From Bacteroidia bacterium (GTDB lineage Bacteria > Bacteroidota > Bacteroidia > Bacteroidales > BM523), in the NCBI GenBank assembly GCA_016209245.1, contig JACQWN010000346.1:1-17372 (forward strand): 17,372 bases of DNA, given 5' to 3'. The translations under genes were made by a program, and so were the position numbers. Under the pieces are notes generated by a model. That model saw only the letters and a program-made list of their open reading frames with translations. It was not told the DNA's origin and did no database searches. Each line of letters begins with the position of its first letter. Positions within the stretch are counted from its first letter, which is position 1. Below are positions 1 to 6,061 of this stretch, piece by piece.

Positions 1-923
1 AAAATATAAATGCATGGTTCCAATTCTTTAATATTAATAGATTGATTTAATGATGTAAGTTTGTAATTTAAAATGAAATTACCATAAATATCATATATAT
101 TTATTACAGTTGATAATACCAATGATTCTGAAATATTAATGACAAGATAATCATTAATTGGATTTGGATATACAGAAATATGATTTTCTTTTAAATTTTT
201 ATCCAGAATATTATCAGGAGGGTTAATCCCAACATAAATATCGTCTATATAATAGTAAGATAACAAAAAAGGACTAATTGAAGTATCCCCCACTATTATA
301 TACTGTGTAGAAGAGTTGTCAAAAAAGTTTCCGATAACAAGATATAGATAAGCAGAGTCAGCAACAAATGAACCGCTTAAAGTGGTCCAGTTGGCAGAAT
401 CACTAATTATCTCAGTTGAATAAATATGGGCAAAATTAGGGGGACTTAAAAGTGTTGTACTAATACACGGCTCAACCTCATAAGAAATTGTAGAAAATAA
501 TGCACCCATCTTGTTAATTGCACAATTGCTGTTACCTGGATTACTATAAGTTGCCGACACTTTCATTTGAAAATAATATTTAGTACCAATATTTAAAGTA
601 TCAATAAATTTAACTCCAATATACTCTCTTACATTAGGAAATGTAGGATAAGTACTATAACACCCACTACTTATATATGCAACACCTGATGCGGGAATTT
701 GATATCCAAATCCGTTATTTGGAACTCCTCCTAAATATACATTGTGATAATTAGGTGTATAACCAAAGGATTTCCATTCAATAAGTCTTTCAAACGAGCA
801 ACCGGCAACAATAGAAGTATCATAGTCTTCAAAGCTTGGATTAGGCACGAGGTTTTGCGCAAACGCCAAGCCTGTAAAAGAAAATAGCAGCAGAAAAAGT
901 AATATTTTTAAAATGGATTTCAT
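1..923 (-). CDS. Secreted T9SS cargo protein, 3' end outside window
   Basis: An uninterrupted frame of 307 codons starts at the ATG at 923-921 and runs off the left edge. The N-terminus is a signal peptide (basic start MKSILK, hydrophobic core to about residue 20, likely cleavage after AFA-Q). The mature protein opens with NLVPNPSFE, a motif typical of Bacteroidota secreted adhesin-like proteins. Around residues 245-307 it has a type A T9SS sorting domain (ISVYPNPINDYLVIN, then INIYDIYGNF), which directs export across the outer membrane by the type IX system. Only the last few residues of that domain should be missing. The middle (about residues 30-240) is Ser/Thr/Tyr-rich and beta-like, and I do not recognise an enzymatic domain. 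A good promoter lies directly upstream. The gene call is firm; the specific function is unknown. Confidence 0.85.
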   Translation of the reverse strand, partial: MKSILKILLFLLLFSFTGLAFAQNLVPNPSFEDYDTSIVAGCSFERLIEWKSFGYTPNYHNVYLGGVPNNGFGYQIPASGVAYISSGCYSTYPTFPNVREYIGVKFIDTLNIGTKYYFQMKVSATYSNPGNSNCAINKMGALFSTISYEVEPCISTTLLSPPNFAHIYSTEIISDSANWTTLSGSFVADSAYLYLVIGNFFDNSSTQYIIVGDTSISPFLLSYYYIDDIYVGINPPDNILDKNLKENHISVYPNPINDYLVINISESLVLSTVINIYDIYGNFILNYKLTSLNQSINIKELEPCIYI

Positions 924-928
924 TTATG

Positions 929-962
929 CAAAGGTATAAAAAATTTTATTGAAATTACCAAA
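929..962 (-). promoter_or_regulatory. Bacteroidota-type promoter of the T9SS cargo gene
   Basis: On the minus strand there is a TTTGG (-33-like, plus-strand 958-962), a spacer of 21 nt, and TACCTTTG (plus-strand 929-936), an exact match to the TAnnTTTG -7 element. The last G of the -7 box is only 5 nt from the ATG, so the transcript would have almost no leader. Confidence 0.65.
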
Positions 963-1064
963 TATTTTAGAAAAAAGTTTTCAACAATTATGAGTACTTG
1001 CAGTAAGCCAACCCGACTTATTTGTAAGTTCTCAATACTTGCAGGTATTATTTGAACAATAGAA

Positions 1065-1123
1065 CAATGTCCTTGTGGACGAATTGAGGTCACTTAACTT
1101 TCGTTTGTCCGCAGGACAACGAA
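1065..1123. repeat. Pair of short GTCC/GGAC stem-loops
   Basis: Two hairpins lie between the T9SS cargo gene and the next gene on the same strand. The first (1065-1086) has arms CAATGTCC and GGAC-GA-ATTG around TTGT. The second (1100-1123) pairs TTCGTTTGTCC with GGACAACGAA around GCA, with one bulged T. Both share a GTCC/GGAC core. No T-tract follows either, so I do not call them intrinsic terminators. They could be RNA structures between the two genes or remnants of a dispersed repeat. The rest of 924-1149 shows nothing else convincing. Confidence 0.45.
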
Positions 1124-1149
1124 ACGTCATATTCAACCGGTCTGTATAG

Positions 1150-1599
1150 TTACGCCGGCTTCGTATAAGCAGGTTTTATCAGCTTTTTCCCATTAGGGAA
1201 AAAAGAGTGCAGCTTTTGCCTCCAGCTTTCATATTCCGGTGCGTTGATACTATCAAGAAATTTTTTAATCATCAGTGCACTATGATAAGCAGCCGTGCCT
1301 GCGTGAATGTATTTATCATATATAGGTGCCTTCAGATTATTAAATTCAAGCAGTATTTCTTTTAGCTCTATGTAGTCATTGAAATTTTCCTTCATCTTTT
1401 CAAGCTCAAACCTTTTCGGAAGAAATCCGTCATCCCTTTCAACAATTTCAAATGTCGCTTTAATAAATTTTTCACGGTTGCCTCCAATCATGGGCATTTG
1501 TCGCCGCTCATCGGCTGTAAACTTTACATCACATTCAAGTTGCGACTTTAATTCTTCAATCTTTTGAAGAATTCGCTCTTTATTACCATTTAAAACCAT
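1150..1599 (-). CDS. Hypothetical 149-aa soluble protein
   Basis: A complete frame from ATG at 1599-1597 to TAA at 1152-1150. The protein is lysine- and glutamate-rich, has no signal peptide or membrane segment, and looks mostly helical. Residues 1-30 form an amphipathic helix (ILQKIEELKSQL), and residues 60-95 are again helical (LEKMKENFNDYIELKEILLEF). The C-terminal part has YIHAGTAAYHSALMIKKFLDS, reminiscent of a packed helix pair. I do not recognise the family. A 117-bp inverted repeat separates it from the lipoprotein gene upstream on the same strand. No Shine-Dalgarno sequence or clear -7 box is visible just upstream. A plus-strand frame inside it is a shadow. Confidence 0.7.
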   Translation of the reverse strand: MVLNGNKERILQKIEELKSQLECDVKFTADERRQMPMIGGNREKFIKATFEIVERDDGFLPKRFELEKMKENFNDYIELKEILLEFNNLKAPIYDKYIHAGTAAYHSALMIKKFLDSINAPEYESWRQKLHSFFPNGKKLIKPAYTKPA

Positions 1600-1645
1600 T
1601 TTTTTGAAAATTTAAAATTTATTTGTAACTATTTAGATATAGATG

Positions 1646-1762
1646 TTATTACCCCACCGAAGTACGAATGAAATACGAACTTACGAATTACGAAAGGGTT
1701 CGAGGTTGGTAAATTCGTAATTCGTAAGTTCGTAACAAATTCGTACTTCGATGGAATAATAA
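1646..1762. repeat. 117-bp imperfect inverted repeat (long hairpin)
   Basis: Two 49-nt arms (1646-1694 and 1714-1762) match at 42 of 49 positions as inverted copies, around a 19-nt loop (1695-1713). The inner 21 nt of each arm (1674-1694 and 1714-1734) are perfectly complementary and are built from the short unit TTACGAA, e.g. CGAACTTACGAATTACGAA. It lies between two minus-strand genes and is not coding. It could be a miniature mobile element, a dispersed hairpin repeat, or an RNA structure separating the two transcripts. No terminal target duplication is evident. Confidence 0.8.
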
Positions 1763-1804
1763 ATGCGGAAATTTACCCCGCGTATAGTATAAATTGCCGC
1801 AATA

Positions 1805-2956
1805 CTAACCATTCGGTGCCAAACATTTGGGCAGTATAGGACCATCGAGAATATCGAGCGGTTCCGGGTCAAGGTCATCAGGTGGCGGCGGAACGCCTAA
1901 TACTTTCCATCCCACAATAACAGCGCCCCATGCACATATATAATGTTCAAATTCATAAAGAATTTCAGTTCCATCGCTTCCTGTGCCTGTATAACTGAAA
2001 TAGTTGTCTTTGGTTGGCCCTCCGAGCCAGGCAGGATACTTAACGGAACAAACCAAGGGAGCAGGGTCATCAGTGGCTAATTTTTCCCAATACCGGCAGC
2101 CATACCTGAGTATAGCGGATGTCGCCAGAAGCGGTAACTTTTGATTCATGGTCAAATCGTTTCGTTTGTACAACGATTTTTCATAATTCTTTAACCTGTT
2201 TGACAAAATATCAACGCTCTGTGATGTGCTGAGCATTGTATTAAGTACGGTATAAATCTGTTTCTCTTTATGGTCAACCAGTCCATTGGTATAGAATAAT
2301 TCCGCCACTTTGGTCAGGTCGTAATCATAGGTCATTTCAAGGAATCCGGAAATTTTATTGTCAAGTATTAATGGGAGCGACTGTTCGCTTACCCTTCCTT
2401 TTATAAAAGTATTTATATAATTGTAAACATAATTCATTTCCAGCTCCGGATAGCCCGGATGATTACGTAATTGCCCGAAAGCCTTGTCGTATAATACTCC
2501 GTAAGATTCATAAGGATTTGAAAATATTGTTACCTTAATCTGAGCATGCTTATCGGAAGCGGGGTTTTTAACGTTCAGAAATTGTTTTATCTGTTCAAGC
2601 CCGATATCCTTGAGCATTATTTGCTTTTCCGACATCTGGGCAACGGTTTTCTCGTGAAGCGATGATGATATAACTGCTGTTTCGGCCATAAATACTTTCA
2701 GTTCCGTTTCGCTTTTATTTTCTACAAGCATTGACATGTCCTGATTAAAACCGCCTGCTTTCAGGTTTACGGTCTGACCGGGCGCCAAGGATTGTTCAAT
2801 AACCAGAATTTCATCTGTTTGAACACCTATCAGAGCAGCAGATTGCTTAATGCCGCCCGGCAATGCTCCGGGTGGCTTTTCCGATTCGTCGTCTTTTCTG
2901 CAACTGTACATAGCCGCAAAAATCATTGCTAATAATATTACTCCCATTGTTCTCAT
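1805..2956 (-). CDS. Surface-type lipoprotein, 383 aa, function unknown
   Basis: The frame starts at ATG 2956-2954. The N-terminus is a lipoprotein signal peptide (MRTMGVILLAMIFAAMYS) with the lipid-attachment cysteine at residue 19. The cysteine is followed by RKDDE (residues 20-24), close to the charged lipoprotein export signals described in Bacteroidota (QKDDE in Capnocytophaga), so surface exposure is likely by inference. Residues 25-45 are a Pro/Gly linker. The remainder is a globular region of helices (about 95-270) and a C-terminal Trp/Tyr-rich part (290-365) ending in a Pro-rich tail (VPPPPDDLDPEPLD). I recognise no catalytic motif. It is transcribed away from the restriction enzyme gene, with a structured 434-bp spacer between them. 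Base composition is less AT-rich than that gene. Confidence 0.8.
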   Translation of the reverse strand: MRTMGVILLAMIFAAMYSCRKDDESEKPPGALPGGIKQSAALIGVQTDEILVIEQSLAPGQTVNLKAGGFNQDMSMLVENKSETELKVFMAETAVISSSLHEKTVAQMSEKQIMLKDIGLEQIKQFLNVKNPASDKHAQIKVTIFSNPYESYGVLYDKAFGQLRNHPGYPELEMNYVYNYINTFIKGRVSEQSLPLILDNKISGFLEMTYDYDLTKVAELFYTNGLVDHKEKQIYTVLNTMLSTSQSVDILSNRLKNYEKSLYKRNDLTMNQKLPLLATSAILRYGCRYWEKLATDDPAPLVCSVKYPAWLGGPTKDNYFSYTGTGSDGTEILYEFEHYICAWGAVIVGWKVLGVPPPPDDLDPEPLDILDGPILPKCLAPNG

Positions 2957-3012
2957 AACAGTAAGTTTTTAGTTTCACCTACTCTTTTTCACCGACCCTT
3001 AGGCAAGGCATT

Positions 3013-3065
3013 TATACTGAAACTTAACAGGTTTGCAACTACAAAGCTGTTTAGTTTCAGTTATA
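3013..3065. repeat. Stem-loop, 18-19 bp arms
   Basis: TATACTGAAACTTAACAG (3013-3030) pairs with CTGTTTAGTTTCAGTTATA (3047-3065) around a 16-nt loop, with one mismatch and one bulge. It sits between the divergent lipoprotein and restriction enzyme genes and shares its right end with the next hairpin. No T-run follows on either strand. The rest of the spacer (3118-3390) is very AT-rich with no gene. Confidence 0.65.
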
Positions 3066-3117
3066 CTGAGCGTTTGAGTTTGCCTTTTCTTGCAAACTCA
3101 AATAGTCGAAGTATACA
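3062..3117. repeat. Nested stem-loop with split ACTGAGCG...AGTCGAAGT motif
   Basis: The inner arms TTTGAGTTTGC (3073-3083) and GCAAACTCAAA (3092-3102) are perfectly complementary around CTTTTCTT. They are enclosed by outer arms TATACT (3063-3068) and AGTATA (3110-3115). The outer parts read ACTGAGCG and TAGTCGAAGT. Joined, these resemble the dispersed ACTGAGCG(n)AGTCGAAGT repeat seen in many bacterial genomes. The inner hairpin sits exactly where the two halves would meet. Confidence 0.6.
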
Positions 3118-3325
3118 GCCCACCGTCAGGTTCGGATTAAGCTTTTCGGCATACACTTCTTACCGTATATGTAATGAGAATGGCAAATGCTGAATTTTTT
3201 TTTAATTTTTTTTCTTTAACCAGGGTTAACTTGCTTTATTTCAATGCAATGGGAAACAAAAAATATTTTTAAAAAAATTAAGATTATGTTAAATAGATTG
3301 AGAAATAATGTAATTATTATATTTA

Positions 3326-3356
3326 TTTGTGATTTGGTTTTTAAATATAATATTTG
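3326..3356 (+). promoter_or_regulatory. Possible promoter of the restriction-methylation gene
   Basis: TTTG (3326-3329), 19 nt, then AATATTTG (3349-3356), one mismatch from TAnnTTTG. The ATG follows 34 nt after the box. The region is so AT-rich that chance matches are likely. Confidence 0.35.
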
Positions 3357-3390
3357 TTATTTTTGACGGTAAATATTTAATCATATTTTT

Positions 3391-5835
3391 ATGAAAATAA
3401 AATGTTTTATTACTGGAAAATCTTTAAATGATACACCAGAAGAAAGAGTAAGGCAATTTTTTTTAAAAAAACTTCATAATGAATATGGATACCCGAACGA
3501 GTTAATTGATATTGAATTTCCAATCCAAAGAGGTGCAAAGAAAAAACATAACGAACACGCTGACATTGTTATTTTCAATTCAACAAAAAAGAAACAAGAT
3601 AATATTTATCTTATAGTTGAAACTAAAGTACCATCTGTTAAAACTTATGATGAGCAGTTATCCTCATATGTCACAGCAACCACAGCAAATTGGTGTGCAT
3701 GGACAAATGGAAAACATACATTTTATTTTAAAACAAATATTGGAACAAAAAATGCAACAAAATTCACTGAAATATGGGACATACCTCATTATCAGCATAA
3801 ACTCGGTTCTCTTAAAAAAGAAATATTAATTCAACCATCAAATATTATTGACATATTTCAAAAAATTCTTGACTATATTTATGCTAATGCGAATATTAAA
3901 AAACCAGATAGAATTACTACAAATATTATTAATATTTTGTTTTGTAAACTTTATGACGAATTAACCCCTGCTGAATTCTGTAAATTTCATGTTCGATTAA
4001 ATGATAAAGAGGAAACTGATATTGAAAAAACAGTATCGGAAATAAATGTACTTTTTAAAGAAGTAAAAACAAAATATAAAGATATTTTTTACGAATCTGA
4101 TTCTATAGAATTTGATAAAAATACAATTCTCGAAATAGTTTGTAAATTTCAAAAATATTGTTTTCTTAATTCAAATGTTGATTCCATTGGAACAGCTTTT
4201 GAAGTATTTACAAATGAATCTTTAAAAGAAGATAATGGCCAATTTTTTACACCTAGACAGGTTGTAAAATTTATGGTCGAATTTATTGATCCAAAAGTAG
4301 AAGAATTAATACTTGATCCTGCTTGTGGCTCTGGTGGATTTTTAATAGAATCATTAAAGCATATTAGTAATGCTATTGACATATCTCTAAGTAAGCGATT
4401 AACACCGGGAAAAATAATTACTTACAAAAAAGATATTTTTTCAAAATATTTTTTTGGCATTGATCAGGAGCGCGATTTGGTAAAAATTAGTAACGCTTAT
4501 ATGGCTATTGTTGGTGATGGCTCTGGTAGTATTTTTTCTGAAAACAGCCTTGATTTTCCTAAAAATTGGGATTCAATAAATAAAAAAGAAATAGCTCTTA
4601 ATAATATTAATATAATATTAACCAATCCTCCTTTTGGAAAAGACATAAAGGTTGAAGGAAAACAACTCGAGCAATTTGATTTAGCAAAAATATGGGAATT
4701 AAAAAAGGATATTTTTATAAAAACAAATAAAAGTAAAACAGCTGTTAAACCTTCCATTTTATTTTTAGAGCGATGTTTCCAATTTTTAAATAAGAAAAAT
4801 GGTAGAATTGGAATAGTATTACCAATCGGAGATTTAAGTAATGATGAGGATGCAAATATTAAGCAGTGGATTTTGTCAAATACTAAAATACTAGGTATTG
4901 TTCAACTACCATCTGAAACCTTTCAACCGTATACAGGAACACAAACTTGTTTGCTTTTTTTAGAGAATAAAAAAGACGATTCTGAATATAGTGTTTTTAT
5001 GGCTCAAGCAGGCAGGGTTGGAAAAAATCAAAGAGGGAAAGACCTTTACCAAAGAAATTCAGAAGGAGCATTAATACAAGATAAATATGAGAATTTTATT
5101 TTGGATAATGATTTAGTAACAATTATCACCGATTATAAAAAGTACTGTGCTGATGAAAAGTTTAAATCTAATTTTTCTTTTATTATTTCATCAAAAGAGC
5201 TTAAAAAGAGTTTACTTCCAAATTTTCACAATCCAAAAAACAAAGTATTAATAAGCAAATCTAAAAGGACAAAAATTGAATACAAACCACTAGGAGATTT
5301 ATGCACTAAAATATACACACCTCCAAGAACAAAAAGGGTTTACGTCGAACCACAATTTGGAATTCCGTTTTTATCAGGTAATCATATAACTCAATTAATA
5401 CCACAAAATGTAAAATATATATCAAAAACCGAAACAAAGCAATTAGACCAGTTTATTGTTAAGGAAGGCGATATAGTTATTACAAGAGTTGGCACTATGG
5501 GCATAGTTCGTTTAATTGGCAAAGACATAGAAGGATATGCCGTTTCAGACAATAACAATATAATAAAGGTTGATATAAATAAAATTGACCCCGAATATAT
5601 TTATGCAATATTATATAGTAAAATTGGTAAGCGGAGTGTTAAAAAAATTGCGAAAGGATCAGTTCAAAATTATAACACACCTAAAGCTTTAAAAAGTATT
5701 TTAATACCAATTTTAGTTGATCCGGATTGTACCGATATCGTTAACAACATTAAAAAATCCGAAGAAGATAGATACAATGCTGTTCTATTTTTAACTAATG
5801 CGGACAATATTTTTAACACATATATTTCTGATTAG
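3391..5835 (+). CDS. Single-chain restriction-methylation-specificity enzyme (type IIG-like)
   Basis: This 814-residue protein joins three modules. Residues 12-135 resemble the N-terminal nuclease domain of type I HsdR (PD-(D/E)XK fold), with candidate catalytic residues D58 in HADIVIF and E77-x-K79 in LIVETK. Residues 240-600 are an N6-adenine methyltransferase of the HsdM type: QFFTPRQVVKFM at 284-295, SAM-binding DPACGSGGFL at 309-318, and catalytic NPPF at 412-415. Residues 630-780 form one HsdS-like target-recognition domain (FLSGNHITQL, VKEGDIVITRVGTMG, KGSVQNYNTPKAL). There is no helicase motor and no separate hsdR or hsdS gene nearby, so it probably cuts and methylates alone, as type IIG enzymes do. 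The alternative is a methylase-specificity subunit with a vestigial nuclease domain. The gene is AT-rich with mostly A/T third positions, consistent with horizontal acquisition. All motifs are intact. Confidence 0.88.
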   Translation: MKIKCFITGKSLNDTPEERVRQFFLKKLHNEYGYPNELIDIEFPIQRGAKKKHNEHADIVIFNSTKKKQDNIYLIVETKVPSVKTYDEQLSSYVTATTANWCAWTNGKHTFYFKTNIGTKNATKFTEIWDIPHYQHKLGSLKKEILIQPSNIIDIFQKILDYIYANANIKKPDRITTNIINILFCKLYDELTPAEFCKFHVRLNDKEETDIEKTVSEINVLFKEVKTKYKDIFYESDSIEFDKNTILEIVCKFQKYCFLNSNVDSIGTAFEVFTNESLKEDNGQFFTPRQVVKFMVEFIDPKVEELILDPACGSGGFLIESLKHISNAIDISLSKRLTPGKIITYKKDIFSKYFFGIDQERDLVKISNAYMAIVGDGSGSIFSENSLDFPKNWDSINKKEIALNNINIILTNPPFGKDIKVEGKQLEQFDLAKIWELKKDIFIKTNKSKTAVKPSILFLERCFQFLNKKNGRIGIVLPIGDLSNDEDANIKQWILSNTKILGIVQLPSETFQPYTGTQTCLLFLENKKDDSEYSVFMAQAGRVGKNQRGKDLYQRNSEGALIQDKYENFILDNDLVTIITDYKKYCADEKFKSNFSFIISSKELKKSLLPNFHNPKNKVLISKSKRTKIEYKPLGDLCTKIYTPPRTKRVYVEPQFGIPFLSGNHITQLIPQNVKYISKTETKQLDQFIVKEGDIVITRVGTMGIVRLIGKDIEGYAVSDNNNIIKVDINKIDPEYIYAILYSKIGKRSVKKIAKGSVQNYNTPKALKSILIPILVDPDCTDIVNNIKKSEEDRYNAVLFLTNADNIFNTYISD

Positions 5836-6061
5836 TATTTTAATTACAGGCACATTGCCAAAGTCCCACCTACCGTAGTAAAAAATCAAAGCTTTGTCAA
5901 AGAGCCTGCAATGACTCTTTAAAAAGAAATTTTTAAAACGCCCGACACACGAAATATTTAAAAGAAAATGGACAATACAGTGGTCACAGATATAAAAGAA
6001 AAGAATTGCACTGGCTATAACAGGCGTTTGCTTTCAGTGGTAGGCTAAATTTATTTGTAAT
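5836..6061. other. Gene-free spacer with repeat-like sequence
   Basis: There is no gene here. AAACGCC (5936-5942) and GGCGTTT (6023-6029) are inverted copies about 80 nt apart. The right half has TATAACAGGCGTTTGC, which vaguely resembles the right end of an integron attC site. CCCACCTACC near 5865 is partly complementary to GTGGTAGGC near 6038-6046. AAAGAG and CTCTTT around 5898-5921 form a weak hairpin without a clear T-tract. It looks like a decayed or composite repeat following the restriction gene; a full attC fold could not be built by eye. Confidence 0.35.
6027..6057 (+). promoter_or_regulatory. Probable promoter of the TPR-CHAT gene
   Basis: TTTG (6027-6030), a 19-nt spacer, then TTTATTTG (6050-6057), one mismatch from TAnnTTTG. 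The ATG at 6062 begins 5 nt after the box, so the message would be nearly leaderless. The -33 element lies inside the repeat-like sequence of the spacer. Confidence 0.45.

Noticed and set aside
1065..1123. Intrinsic terminator
   Set aside because: The hairpins lack a following T-tract on either strand.
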